From: Candidatus Poseidoniales archaeon
GTDB lineage: Archaea; Thermoplasmatota; Poseidoniia; Poseidoniales; Poseidoniaceae
Direction of reading: 5' to 3'
Assembly: GCA_003602415.1 (NCBI GenBank)
Contig: QQSK01000003.1
Span: 201,469-265,468, forward strand
Length of the DNA: 64,000 nt
Shown here: piece by piece, positions 9,373-19,102 of the stretch
Layout of the letters: every line of letters starts with the position of its first letter
How positions within the stretch are numbered: the stretch's first letter is position 1
Notes under the pieces: model-generated
What the model saw: the letters and a program-made list of their open reading frames with translations, nothing else
What the model was told of the DNA's origin: nothing
Database searches by the model: none
Position numbers and translations under genes: made by a program

Positions 9373-10404
9373 TTCGAAAAGGGCTGCGATTGCTGCATCG
9401 GTTTTAGCAACAGATGCTTGCCAATCTTCCTCGGTACCCATCAATGCTCTAATGGCATCAACATTTTCGGGAATGACATCAGATTCTTGATGAATCGCTT
9501 GGAAATAATACAAATTATTTCCAACCAACTTTACTCCATCTTCCCAAACGAAAATTTCGTGCAAATCACCCCAAGTTCTGCCCATATCTCTTGCGAATTC
9601 CATTACTTCAGCTGTTGTGGTTATACCTGTCTCTGCACCATTCATAATAACAACACGAGGTGAATCAGACCACAATTTCAACACACTTTCTGTCGTAAGC
9701 CCATGGCCTTCAGGTAATGTTGCAACAATCGAGTGCAAATGCATGATGGTTGTTGGTACAGCAACTGCTAATGAATTGATATTGATTTCTGGTTTTACGG
9801 TCATAACGTCAGGACCATGATGACTAGGAACCTTGAGAACTGGCTTAATCGCATTTATTGGTCCCTTCTTTGAATCGCCTGGATCTGCTGCTCGACGGAT
9901 CATTGTACATTCAACCGATAACTCACCACAGTGTTCGTAAAGTGGAACTAAAGTTCTTGACAATCCGGTAGTATTGCATGAAACTACTCTTGTTCCCTCG
10001 GCGTTAAGATTTGCAGCATGGTTAGCGCATGAAGTGTAAGACATACCCGTCATTGCATGTTTTTCTCCGCCTTGGAATATCCACTTGACACCAGCAGCCT
10101 GATACTTTGATTTGTTATCAGCACCCATTTTTCCAGGTGAGCAATCTACTACAACATCTGCAGCCGCAAGAAGATCTGAAAGTCCACCATGGCATTCATA
10201 GCCTGCATCTGCGAATGCTGCAATCCTATTTTCATCATCGAAGGTGCAGTATAGAGGGTAACCCTTGCGTACTGCAAGGTCACAGCCAAAGGCTGGCCTA
10301 GTCTTTGTTACTCCAATGATTTCCATGTCATCTTGACATGCAACTGCATCGGCTACTCTCTTACCTATTGTTCCGTAACCATTGATTGCGACTTTGATAG
10401 TCAT
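9370..10404 (-). CDS. gap: Glyceraldehyde-3-phosphate dehydrogenase, archaeal type II
   Basis: A 344-residue enzyme of glycolysis/gluconeogenesis that oxidises and phosphorylates glyceraldehyde-3-phosphate using NAD(P)+. The N-terminus is the Rossmann motif VAINGYGTIGKRVADAV, and the catalytic cysteine is Cys143 in VVSCNTTGLSRT, as in archaeal type II GAPDH rather than the bacterial form. The start is the ATG at 10404, because the Rossmann strand begins directly after it; the longer in-frame start at 10440 adds 12 residues without family similarity. The gene is divergent from the GltB-like gene. Its TGA stop is part of a hairpin. Confidence 0.95.
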   Translation of the reverse strand: MTIKVAINGYGTIGKRVADAVACQDDMEIIGVTKTRPAFGCDLAVRKGYPLYCTFDDENRIAAFADAGYECHGGLSDLLAAADVVVDCSPGKMGADNKSKYQAAGVKWIFQGGEKHAMTGMSYTSCANHAANLNAEGTRVVSCNTTGLSRTLVPLYEHCGELSVECTMIRRAADPGDSKKGPINAIKPVLKVPSHHGPDVMTVKPEININSLAVAVPTTIMHLHSIVATLPEGHGLTTESVLKLWSDSPRVVIMNGAETGITTTAEVMEFARDMGRTWGDLHEIFVWEDGVKLVGNNLYYFQAIHQESDVIPENVDAIRALMGTEEDWQASVAKTDAAIAALFE

Positions 10405-10513
10405 GTGGCTCCCTAATGTGTGTGCCTTCGCGGACCTCACATGAACCTTGCTTCGCGCAAAAACTCATCGAATTAGCAAACTGTTGAAGAAAGAGAACAC
10501 ACCCGAGGGGCTG

Positions 10514-12025
10514 ATGGCAAGCATTGACGAGGTTGTTGCGAGCTCGATGAGCATCAATTCACGATTGCCGGCTCAGCTTGAAAAAGCGCTAGAAAGAAAC
10601 ATCGTTCTGCGCATCGGTTGGACTACTCAAGGAGAGCCTGTTCCTAAAGACGGAGAACTAGGCCTTTGTCCAAATCTTCCGGATGGGTCCAAGGTCAGAA
10701 GTTTAGGCAATTTGGGACCTTTTACCGCAGCATTTGGTCAAGGAGGGACCTACACTCATCAAGGAGATGTTGGTTCATATTTGGGTGCTGGCAATAATGG
10801 TAACAGGATTACTTGTGAAAGAAATGCTGGAGCATGTGCAGGATTTGGTCAGAAGTCTGGCCGTATCACAATTCTAGATGGTGTAGGAGACGATGCAGGG
10901 GCGAAAATGAGTGGTGGATTACTAATTGTTCGTGGAGATGCCGGAATAAGAATCGGCGGAGGAATGTCCGGTGGAGACATTGTTGTCCACGGAGATGTAG
11001 GTGGCGACCCTGGTGCGGGCATGACCGGTGGAAGAATCATCATCAATGGAAGATGCCCATCGCCACCACCCGGTGTTTTACTTAGAACTCTAGAAAAGAC
11101 TGAAGTTACAAAGATCAACAAGTTGCTTGGAGAAGATGATCTACAAATTCCTGCTGATGCTGTTTGTTTGGTACCAGAAGGTGATGTAACTGAAGGCATA
11201 ATGGCTAGTTGCCGAGAAGACCTCTCTGGAATTTCATTAATTCCAACAACATCTAATCATAATCCATCATATTCGACATGTGACACTGTGTCATTGATTG
11301 GAGACGAGGATGCTCTTGCACTTCCAATCCCACTTCTACCATATGTTCCTAAAGGAGTTGAGGATGATTTATTCCATCCATGTCTAGTCAGGGAAAACCC
11401 TAGAGATTGCGACATTGTCATTATTGACGCTGACAATATCGCTGAGGCTGCAAAGTTAGTTCAATTGGCCGCAGGATTTGCAATCGATATGGATTCAATG
11501 CCTCGTCTTGATGGAGCATCCATCGATGGAATGCTGGTTGCTTTACGCTGTATTGCTGGACCAATTGCAAAGGTGTTGATGATACGAGGAGTAGGGCAAT
11601 CTGTTTCGCTACATTCTGATGCACAACACCATGGTTCAAATGCTGCTATCAGCGTATTGAATGATGGAAGTGGAATAAGTGCGGCTGCTGCACTACCTAT
11701 GGTTGGAAGGTCGGCTTCATCAAATCTAGAGGATGATTGCCAAGCTTCGATGTGGTTGCCTTGGTCAGCGACTAGTGAAGATTTGGCAATTCTTTGTGCT
11801 TCTAACATTGCATTCACAATCTGTCCTGCACCTGATGAAAATATCGCAGGATGGATAGCTCAAGTCACAGCAGGACTTTCTGCACATCTTAACCGATTAG
11901 GATTGGCCTCAATCGATTCTCTAACAAGAGCAAACTTGCGTGCTTGTGACCAAGACACTGCCGCAGTTAGCGGGCTGAGACTTGCAGGATATGACCGCCC
12001 AATGCCACACTGGTTTGCAAGGTGA
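10514..12025 (+). CDS. GltB-like protein: GXGXG domain plus degenerate synthase domain
   Basis: About 503 residues from the ATG at 10514; a TTG at 10448 is an alternative start. Residues of roughly 75-185 carry many glycine repeats with GDVG, GAGM and SGGDIVVHGD, the right-handed helix of glutamate synthase domain 3, also found in formylmethanofuran dehydrogenase subunit C. The second half loosely resembles the glutamate synthase FMN region: it has an HHGSNAA stretch, and its last 60 residues (HLNRLGLASIDSL, then a LRACDQDTAAVSGL segment) match the usual GltB ending. The Fe-S cysteine cluster of true glutamate synthases is not visible and there is no amidotransferase domain. Whether it makes glutamate is doubtful; it may be a scaffold or a new enzyme. 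It precedes pheT by 5 bases. Confidence 0.7.
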   Translation: MASIDEVVASSMSINSRLPAQLEKALERNIVLRIGWTTQGEPVPKDGELGLCPNLPDGSKVRSLGNLGPFTAAFGQGGTYTHQGDVGSYLGAGNNGNRITCERNAGACAGFGQKSGRITILDGVGDDAGAKMSGGLLIVRGDAGIRIGGGMSGGDIVVHGDVGGDPGAGMTGGRIIINGRCPSPPPGVLLRTLEKTEVTKINKLLGEDDLQIPADAVCLVPEGDVTEGIMASCREDLSGISLIPTTSNHNPSYSTCDTVSLIGDEDALALPIPLLPYVPKGVEDDLFHPCLVRENPRDCDIVIIDADNIAEAAKLVQLAAGFAIDMDSMPRLDGASIDGMLVALRCIAGPIAKVLMIRGVGQSVSLHSDAQHHGSNAAISVLNDGSGISAAAALPMVGRSASSNLEDDCQASMWLPWSATSEDLAILCASNIAFTICPAPDENIAGWIAQVTAGLSAHLNRLGLASIDSLTRANLRACDQDTAAVSGLRLAGYDRPMPHWFAR

Positions 12026-12030
12026 TTATC

Positions 12031-13698
12031 ATGCCAACCATTAGTGTTGATCAAGACCTGTTAAGGAGATTTGTCGAGCAACGTGGTCGTAAGCACGACG
12101 TTGAAGATCTTGCATTTAGACTGCCTTTGATGGGTACTGATATCGATACTTGTAATGAAGATGTTCTGGACATTGAAATATTTCCTGACAGACCAGATTT
12201 ACTTTCCCCCGAAACTCTGTTTCATGGTATGATGCCCTTCCTTCATGATTCTCCACCTAACCCTCGTTTGTTAGTAAATCCAGGAACGATTTCTATGCGT
12301 GTTTCTCCAGAATTAGCTAATATCAGGCCTGTGATTTTGGGTGCTGTTGTTAGAGGAGTTGACATTGATGAAGAAGTCATCAAGCGACTGATGGAACATC
12401 AAGAGAAGTTGCACTTTGCCTTGGGAAGAGGACGGAAGAGGGCATCGATTGGAGTCCATGACCTTGCAACAATATCTCCACCATTCAGAGTAGAAGCGGT
12501 TGATAGAAACCATTCTTTTATTCCATTGGCAATGGAGGATGAAATGACGATTGATGAGATATTAGCCGAACATCCAAAAGGAGTAGATTATGCTCATCTA
12601 TTAGATGGCATGGACAAAGTTCCGATTATTTTTGATTCCAAAGATGCTGTTCTCTCATTCCCACCAATTATCAACGGAGACCACACAACTGTAACTACCA
12701 ACACTAGAGACATATTCATCGATGTTACTGGCCTTGACATTCGTGCTTGTGAATCTGCACTAATGCTAATTTGTTTGCAACTATCAGTGCTTGGAGGAAA
12801 GATTGAATCTGTAAGAGTAAACACATGTGAAGGAAAGGAATGGACCCTAATCGGCAGTCCTATCGAACACAAAGTTGAGAGAAGTCTAGTTGAGGGAATA
12901 CTAGGAAATCCATTCACTGATGACCAAATCGAGGATTCCATTCGGCGCATGGGTGGAATTTACAATGGAGACACATCAGGCATTCTTTCAATTTCAATGC
13001 CCAGATGGAGATTCGATATATTGCATCCAATTGATTTGGTCGAAGAAGTCGCTATTGGGCATGGCTATGATGATTTGTCTCATGATGTGCCTAAAGCACC
13101 GCTAACAGCAATTCCAAGAAAAGATGGACACTTGAGAAGAAGAATTCGAGAAGCACTTCAGGGATTAGGGTTAATTCAAATCCAATCACTAACACTTTCC
13201 AATGATGATGATCAATTCAACTCGGTTAGATGGAAGCCTGACGGAGCAATCACCCGAATGACAAACCCCATCACCACTGAACACACAATTCTACGCCAAA
13301 ATATTCTCCCTGGTCTTCTAAGACTTCTTGCTGCGAATCGTCATCACGATTTGCCACAGGGTGTTTACGAATTAGGCACAGTAGTAATCAATCACTCGAA
13401 CACAGACAGATTTGCTTTCCTCGTCGCAGAAAACTCAGGCGGCTTTGCATCCCTTAGAGGTCGCATTCAAGCACTCATGCGAGATTTAGGATGTGAAGAT
13501 TGGAATCTAGAGCCTGTTGAACAGGGCCCGTGGCTTGCAGGCAGGGCTGCATCAATTGTTATTGATGGAACCGTGATTGGCGAATGTGGAGAAATTGACC
13601 CTCATGTATCTGCTTCTTTCGAGCTTAATGTGCCAATGAGTGGCGCCCAAATTGACATAGCTTCGCTTTCGAAGATATTGCAAGATCCAGTACATTAA
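12031..13698 (+). CDS. pheT: Phenylalanyl-tRNA synthetase beta subunit, archaeal type
   Basis: A 555-residue subunit of the alpha2-beta2 synthetase that charges tRNA-Phe. The N-terminus MPTISVDQDLLRR and the segment DIEIFPDRPDLLSPE match archaeal/eukaryotic PheT; the B3/B4 domain and the B5 domain (VERSLVEGILGNPFTDDQI region) follow, and the end carries the catalytic-like core GLIQIQSLTLSND. The start is the ATG at 12031, because AAGGTGAT at 12019-12026 is a ribosome site at correct spacing; a GTG at 12022 would lie inside it. The end overlaps the convergent gene at 13695 by 4 bases. The alpha subunit gene is not in the window. Confidence 0.95.
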   Translation: MPTISVDQDLLRRFVEQRGRKHDVEDLAFRLPLMGTDIDTCNEDVLDIEIFPDRPDLLSPETLFHGMMPFLHDSPPNPRLLVNPGTISMRVSPELANIRPVILGAVVRGVDIDEEVIKRLMEHQEKLHFALGRGRKRASIGVHDLATISPPFRVEAVDRNHSFIPLAMEDEMTIDEILAEHPKGVDYAHLLDGMDKVPIIFDSKDAVLSFPPIINGDHTTVTTNTRDIFIDVTGLDIRACESALMLICLQLSVLGGKIESVRVNTCEGKEWTLIGSPIEHKVERSLVEGILGNPFTDDQIEDSIRRMGGIYNGDTSGILSISMPRWRFDILHPIDLVEEVAIGHGYDDLSHDVPKAPLTAIPRKDGHLRRRIREALQGLGLIQIQSLTLSNDDDQFNSVRWKPDGAITRMTNPITTEHTILRQNILPGLLRLLAANRHHDLPQGVYELGTVVINHSNTDRFAFLVAENSGGFASLRGRIQALMRDLGCEDWNLEPVEQGPWLAGRAASIVIDGTVIGECGEIDPHVSASFELNVPMSGAQIDIASLSKILQDPVH

Positions 13699-14624
13699 AC
13701 CAAACTGAATTCTGGACTATTGATTTTGACATCGATTGTTTCGAATTTAATTTGTAATTCCAATGTGCATTCAGCACTACAGATATTTATTCCGTTTTCC
13801 ACCAGAATTATTGTCTCATTTGAATTCCAATTGTCAAAGTCGTTGTCCCCATGAACTATTTTGCATGGAGAAGGGACAACCAAATCTGGATTTTCCAATG
13901 CAGGGAACGAGGTGTTGCCCAATGCAGCAATCTGTAATGTTGGATGACGGCTTTCATCATCTGAGTTGTAGTAAGTGAGGAATTTAATTTTGAACCAAGA
14001 ACCATTGTTTTCGATCAAATATGTACCATCGTTTGGATTTACTCGATGAACCGATAAATCGTATTCATACCATTCGAGGCGGTTTTCTGTATCGTTTGAC
14101 AATTCTGATTCGGGTACAATATCAACATCGGAAAAGTCATTTCCTTCAATGAATTTCCATTTTATTCCATCTCCAAAGAATACATCCGTAGAAGAAAATT
14201 TCATCCAAAAATCGGATTCATTAGATTCGAGTTGTTGAGCAACATCAAGGTAGGTAAAGGATTCTGCATCCGTTGAATCGACCTCTGTTGTGAATGTCAA
14301 CCCATCCGCACTAAGTTTTGAACTAATCTTGCCTGAGGATTCGCCTTCAACAGATTGTGAACCAAACGAGCACGAATTTGATTTACTATCGACTAGTAAC
14401 GAAATTTCCATAGAAGACCAAAGTAAATCTTCAGCTTCGCTTTCGAAAGTCAATTCTGCCAATTGGTTATCAGTTCCTGAATTTGAAATTGAACTCGAAT
14501 AATCGATTTCAACAACATTTGAGGTTCCTAATTCAGACTCGTAACTCTGAACAAGATAGAGCCAGAAGGCCGCTACAACCACGATTAATATCACAATTGT
14601 AGCGGCCAACTTCTTCCAATTCAC
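13695..14624 (-). CDS. N-terminally anchored exported protein, unknown
   Basis: A protein of about 309 residues. A short basic N-terminus (NWKK) is followed by one hydrophobic helix (ATIVILIVVVAAFWLYL), then an acidic, Ser-rich extracellular domain with several Asn-linked glycosylation-like NxS/T sites and cysteines near the end. I recognise no family. I prefer the GTG at 14624, just after the stop of the FAS1 gene, over the GTG at 14645, which would overlap that gene by 17 bases. Both starts keep the membrane helix. The close coupling suggests cotranscription with the fasciclin-cupredoxin gene. Confidence 0.75.
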   Translation of the reverse strand: MNWKKLAATIVILIVVVAAFWLYLVQSYESELGTSNVVEIDYSSSISNSGTDNQLAELTFESEAEDLLWSSMEISLLVDSKSNSCSFGSQSVEGESSGKISSKLSADGLTFTTEVDSTDAESFTYLDVAQQLESNESDFWMKFSSTDVFFGDGIKWKFIEGNDFSDVDIVPESELSNDTENRLEWYEYDLSVHRVNPNDGTYLIENNGSWFKIKFLTYYNSDDESRHPTLQIAALGNTSFPALENPDLVVPSPCKIVHGDNDFDNWNSNETIILVENGINICSAECTLELQIKFETIDVKINSPEFSLV

Positions 14625-14628
14625 CAGA

Positions 14629-16611
14629 TCACATCTCTTGGTCACGGTTCGACCTAGCGTACAGGACTGCTCCTAGTGTGGCTAGTATCATTGTGACTCC
14701 GAGGAATCCAGGCGTATTATCTTCTTCCTTGTCCTCATCATCATTGGTAGTAGGTTCTACTCCTCCGTCTCCTACGGTAACCTTACCAAACATATCTAGA
14801 GAGATATGTGGTTCACAAGCATAGTAGAAGATCGTGTCTTCTGTAAAGGTGTAATGGAAATCAACTGTAGTTTCAGCCGCACCGGAAGTAATTCCACCAT
14901 CAACATAGGTTGAAGACTTCATTCCATCTACTTCTTTCACATTGTGAGCCATTTCAGAATTCGTCCATTTCCAGCATACTGTTTGATTTACATCAATTGT
15001 TACTGATGCTGGAGAGAAGGCATAGCCATCGGAAGAGATTCCGATTGTAACATCACAGGTTACTTCATCGGTAACATCGTCAACAACCTCATCTGCTGGA
15101 GGCATTATTACCTTGTCAATCACGTGGATGACACCGTTACTTGCAGGAACATCAGCAAGGGTTACCATTGCCATTTCTGCTCCAACCATAACTCCTGAGT
15201 CGGTAACATGAACCATCAATGTATCACCATTTGCTGCAGTCACATTTGTCATACCCATAGCTAGATCTGAAGACATGATTTTACCAGGAACTACATGGTA
15301 CAGAAGGATATTAGCAAGGGCTGAAATCTCTTCATCGGTGGTAAAGGTAGACAAATCAATTCCTGCTGCTGCAAATGCTTCGTCAGTAGGTGCGAAAACC
15401 GTGTAGTTTTCTACTCCAGAAAGTGTTGCTACAAGATCTGCTTGAGTTAATGCCGCAACCAAAGAGTTGTGAATTGTAGTCGCAGCTGCTGTCATTGCTA
15501 TGCTTACAGATGGAGTCCACATGTATCCACCACAAACTGCAGAACTCACATTGGAAACCTGATGAGTTACAGCATTGTAACATCCGGTGATGTTCTGACC
15601 TTGCATTTCGTAATTTTCAACATACATGTAAGATTCACAAGTTGATTGGTCTGCACCTGCAACTATTGAGTGTGTGACTACATTGTAGCAAATTTCTCCT
15701 TCAGGGCCCATAGCTGGCATCAAAACCTTATCGATTACATGGACTACACCATTACTCGCCATTACATCAGCGGTTGTGACATGAGCATCATTAATCATGA
15801 CGTTAGAACCAATAGTAACTGTTGTTTCTTCCTGATTTAACATAGTAACTGACATACCGTCGGTCAGTGCGTCTGAAGTGACAACACCCATTGTGACGTG
15901 GTAAGCAAGTATGTTAGCTAATGCTGCTGCTCCTTCATCGCCGTCAAAGTCTGCCAGGTCTACTCCTGCATCAGCAAATGCTTGGTCGGTTGGAGCGAAA
16001 ACTGTGAATGGTCCGTCTCCTTGAAGAGTTTCAAGCAATCCTGCTTGAACAATTGCTGCCACTAATGATGTGTGTACACCAGTGCCAGATGCCACAGTTG
16101 GAATGTCTGGGATTGCTGGTTCAACCGGTGGCATAAGTACAGTGTCGATAACATGAATGACACCGTTGCTTGCCAGAACATCTGTTGAAGTTACAGTTGC
16201 TGATTCAATCATTACTGTTCCATTAGAAACTGAGAAACTAGCATCGTCGCCGTTCATCATTTCAACGGTCAATCCGTCAGTGACATCAGCAGCCATAACT
16301 GCAGATCCTGAATAGACGTGGTAAAGCAATATGTCGGTTAATGTAGCATTCAACTCTGTTGTATTGAACGCTGCCAAGTCAATACCAGCATTGGCAAATG
16401 CATCATCTGTTGGGGCAAATACTGTGAAAGGGCCATCGCCTTCCAGAGCAGTTACCAAATCTGCATGTGCTAATGCCGCTACAAGAGAGTTGTGAATCCC
16501 AGTTGCTGCTGCATTTGCAGGTATGTTTTCAGTCTCATCAGCAGATACGCTAAGAGGTATTGCTGACAACATTAGTAAGGCTACTAGTAGGCTAACGCTT
16601 TTTCTTTGCAT
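14629..16611 (-). CDS. Secreted protein with three FAS1 domains and a cupredoxin
   Basis: A 660-residue cell-surface protein. The signal peptide is residues 1-24. FAS1 domains lie at about 36-162, 177-300 and 377-505, each with the FTVFAPTD or YTVFAPTD and ASNGV(I/V)HVID hallmarks. Between domains 2 and 3 is a cysteine-containing spacer with a twice-repeated CYNxVTH unit. A plastocyanin-like domain at about 517-613 has all four type 1 copper ligands: His556, Cys599, His602 and Met607. A TPGF motif at 633-636 followed by a hydrophobic helix and Arg resembles a PGF-CTERM archaeosortase signal. FAS1 domains mediate adhesion; the cupredoxin suggests electron transfer or copper binding outside the cell. 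Confidence 0.92.
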   Translation of the reverse strand: MQRKSVSLLVALLMLSAIPLSVSADETENIPANAAATGIHNSLVAALAHADLVTALEGDGPFTVFAPTDDAFANAGIDLAAFNTTELNATLTDILLYHVYSGSAVMAADVTDGLTVEMMNGDDASFSVSNGTVMIESATVTSTDVLASNGVIHVIDTVLMPPVEPAIPDIPTVASGTGVHTSLVAAIVQAGLLETLQGDGPFTVFAPTDQAFADAGVDLADFDGDEGAAALANILAYHVTMGVVTSDALTDGMSVTMLNQEETTVTIGSNVMINDAHVTTADVMASNGVVHVIDKVLMPAMGPEGEICYNVVTHSIVAGADQSTCESYMYVENYEMQGQNITGCYNAVTHQVSNVSSAVCGGYMWTPSVSIAMTAAATTIHNSLVAALTQADLVATLSGVENYTVFAPTDEAFAAAGIDLSTFTTDEEISALANILLYHVVPGKIMSSDLAMGMTNVTAANGDTLMVHVTDSGVMVGAEMAMVTLADVPASNGVIHVIDKVIMPPADEVVDDVTDEVTCDVTIGISSDGYAFSPASVTIDVNQTVCWKWTNSEMAHNVKEVDGMKSSTYVDGGITSGAAETTVDFHYTFTEDTIFYYACEPHISLDMFGKVTVGDGGVEPTTNDDEDKEEDNTPGFLGVTMILATLGAVLYARSNRDQEM

Positions 16612-16630
16612 TGGCCTAACGCTCTTGGCT

Positions 16631-16640
16631 TAGTATATAC
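16631..16640. promoter_or_regulatory. TATA box between two divergent surface-protein genes
   Basis: The sequence TAGTATATAC is nearly symmetrical. On the minus strand its centre lies about 25 bases before the ATG of the fasciclin-cupredoxin gene, the distance expected for a leaderless archaeal transcript; no ribosome site precedes that ATG. On the plus strand it could serve the gene starting at 16722 with a leader of about 60 bases. Confidence 0.55.
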
Positions 16641-16721
16641 GATTTTGTTTCTACACATAACGAGTTTTAGTTCCGAACAATTGTTCCGTGCTATTGAAAG
16701 GTGGAACCGATTGCAGTAATT

Positions 16722-19094
16722 ATGCGCCGATTGATTCTTGGACTGGTCATCTTAATGATGATGCCACAGATTCATGTAAGTGCAAACGAAACACCTTTTG
16801 ATTTTTTTATCGATGAAGAAGTGGTAATTCATCCCGACGAAACTGTCCAGTTTAGGATAGCATGGCACAATATTGTAGGTGATGAAAGACACTTCCAAAT
16901 TAGTGTCAATCAAACCGATTCTAACCTAACCATCGAAGACTTGCCCCCCGAATGGACAAGAGTAGCATCTGGAAGATTAGGTGAAATGAACATAAATGTC
17001 TCTGTTCTTCCAAACTCAAATTTTGAAACAATAAATTTCTCCTTGGATATAATTTGCGAAGAAATACCTGATTGGAAAATGACTCACGATGTTGATGTTT
17101 TGGTTTCTCGATGGTCTAGTTTACAATTTGGAGCAAATGACGGGTCATCATTCTATGTACAACAAAACGTCAATACGAGCCTAGCTGTAAACATATCCAA
17201 TAGTGCAGGAGTGAATGATTTTGTCAAAGTTAGAATGGATACTAATTCAAACTGGCAATACGGATTCGCCGATGATCAAAATGGTGATGGAGAAGTGCAT
17301 CTTGACCTATCTGATGGTGAAGATGTTTTCATCAATTTTTGGATTATCACTCCGGTAGTACAGGACGGAGCACCGCTCGCTGGAACTGGTCCAACATTCA
17401 TCTTAGAAGCTGAATCTGGACTGGACAGACGTATTGCTAGTTGGTCGTTTGAATTGGAAATGCAAACATTTCATAACATGACAATCGATTTTGTTGATGC
17501 GAATTTAAGTCTGGACCCTGGCGATAATGGAAGATTAGAAGTCACTGTCAGGAATAATGGTAATGTCGACACATACCTAGATGCTTCTCTGAAACTTGGT
17601 TCATTTGTAAGCGACAGAATAGAAGATGATGGTTGGACTGTCGCATTGTTCAATGCATTTGAATTTGAAGTTCTATCTCCAAATGAATCACGAACTATCG
17701 AAATTGGTTTTGAAGCACCCAATATCAATCAGAATATGATTGAATTACAACTGGAAATCAAACCTCAGGCATTCCCTCAAAGAACTAGTTCTGTTACCAT
17801 CTCCTCAGATATTGATTGGCAAAGAAACGGTAAATTGTCAAAAGTTGGAAATAATTGTTATTCTGTTGAATGGAACAATACTTGTCAGGAGTTCTTTGTT
17901 GTAGAAAACACAGGTAACTTCTATGAAGAGTATTACTTGGAAATAATTGATGATTCTGGTATGGAATTTGAAGTTACTTCAGATTATATTGGATTGTCCA
18001 AAGGTGAAACTAGTTCTGAAATCGCATTGAACATGACCCCATTTGAAGGGGCTGAAGGTTTCTTGCAATCATTTGCGACCATTGAATTGAAGAGAAATGA
18101 TGGCGTTTTGATAGATTCAATTTCAATCTCATCATCTACTGAGCCGTTCGTCAATTGGATTTGGGATAGCGCATTGAGTGATGTTAATAATGGCAGATTG
18201 GAAGTTGTTGTAACCATGCGCAATGATGGCAATGTTGCTGACGGTCTTGTGGTAAGAATGAGTTCTTCGTATTATACGGACTTAAGTTTCATACCTCCAA
18301 GTGACGCAATATTTGAGGATGAGGCGAAAAATATTCGCTCATTTGAAATCGTAGATATTGCAAAAGGAGAAAATTTCACTTTCAGAGCATGGGCAGATAT
18401 TCCAGATGACCAAGGTTCTGATGATGATTTTTATCTCAATATAACCGCACATAGTAGGTTAGCAGAAGAGAATCCGTTTACTTATTCAGCCAATGCATCT
18501 TTTGATGCCATGAAGCAAGATAACGAAGAAAGCGATTCTGTGATTTCTACATTTACAGATATTGTTGCTACAATTTTTACAACGATTTGGGCATGGAAAT
18601 GGATCATTATGGCTGCATTAATTAGTGGTTTGATGATTAACAAATCATTGAGAGATAGACAAGCTAGGCTTGAAGAAATCGCATTAAACACTCCGCCAGA
18701 ATTAGAAAATAATGAACCTGAAGATTGGATGGCAGAGTTTGCAAATAAGAAACAACCTGTTCCTGAACCGGCACCTTCTCCGCAAATACCTTCAGAGGTA
18801 TTTACAGGAATGTTCCAGGCGGTTGGTGGACCGAAGAAACCTACTGCAGAACCTGTTGATTCTCAGTTAGTTGGAGCCGCAAGTACAGTTTTAGACCATC
18901 ATGACACTTCAGTGGTTAAATCCAAAATGGATGATTTAGTGAGTGAGATTGCAGAAGGTGAAATTAGCAAACCTCACGAAGCAAATGTAGCACTACCCGA
19001 TGATATTGTTCCTGTTACAGATAGGACCGTGCCAAAACCTCGTCCATCTTCTAACGTCCCTGTTATGCTAGACTTAGACGACCTAGATTTGTAA
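16722..19094 (+). CDS. Large exported protein with C-terminal membrane anchor
   Basis: A 790-residue protein. The signal peptide MRRLILGLVILMMMPQ runs to about residue 22. The outer part is beta-rich with repeated NNGNVDTY, NTGNFYEEYY and NDGNVADG motifs, typical of CARDB/NEW3-like Ig-fold modules in archaeal surface proteins. One hydrophobic helix near residue 625 (ATIFTTIWAWKWIIMAALISG) is followed by an acidic, Pro-rich cytoplasmic tail of about 150 residues. The function is unknown; there are no catalytic motifs. I choose the ATG at 16722, since the GTG at 16701 puts extra residues before the signal peptide. It is followed after 8 bases by the RNase HII gene. Confidence 0.85.
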   Translation: MRRLILGLVILMMMPQIHVSANETPFDFFIDEEVVIHPDETVQFRIAWHNIVGDERHFQISVNQTDSNLTIEDLPPEWTRVASGRLGEMNINVSVLPNSNFETINFSLDIICEEIPDWKMTHDVDVLVSRWSSLQFGANDGSSFYVQQNVNTSLAVNISNSAGVNDFVKVRMDTNSNWQYGFADDQNGDGEVHLDLSDGEDVFINFWIITPVVQDGAPLAGTGPTFILEAESGLDRRIASWSFELEMQTFHNMTIDFVDANLSLDPGDNGRLEVTVRNNGNVDTYLDASLKLGSFVSDRIEDDGWTVALFNAFEFEVLSPNESRTIEIGFEAPNINQNMIELQLEIKPQAFPQRTSSVTISSDIDWQRNGKLSKVGNNCYSVEWNNTCQEFFVVENTGNFYEEYYLEIIDDSGMEFEVTSDYIGLSKGETSSEIALNMTPFEGAEGFLQSFATIELKRNDGVLIDSISISSSTEPFVNWIWDSALSDVNNGRLEVVVTMRNDGNVADGLVVRMSSSYYTDLSFIPPSDAIFEDEAKNIRSFEIVDIAKGENFTFRAWADIPDDQGSDDDFYLNITAHSRLAEENPFTYSANASFDAMKQDNEESDSVISTFTDIVATIFTTIWAWKWIIMAALISGLMINKSLRDRQARLEEIALNTPPELENNEPEDWMAEFANKKQPVPEPAPSPQIPSEVFTGMFQAVGGPKKPTAEPVDSQLVGAASTVLDHHDTSVVKSKMDDLVSEIAEGEISKPHEANVALPDDIVPVTDRTVPKPRPSSNVPVMLDLDDLDL

Positions 19095-19102
19095 GTGATT
19101 TT

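Noticed and set aside
10441-10513. Longer N-terminus of the GltB-like protein from the TTG at 10448
   Set aside because: Kept only as an alternative: a TTG start without a ribosome site, within the promoter region shared with GAPDH.
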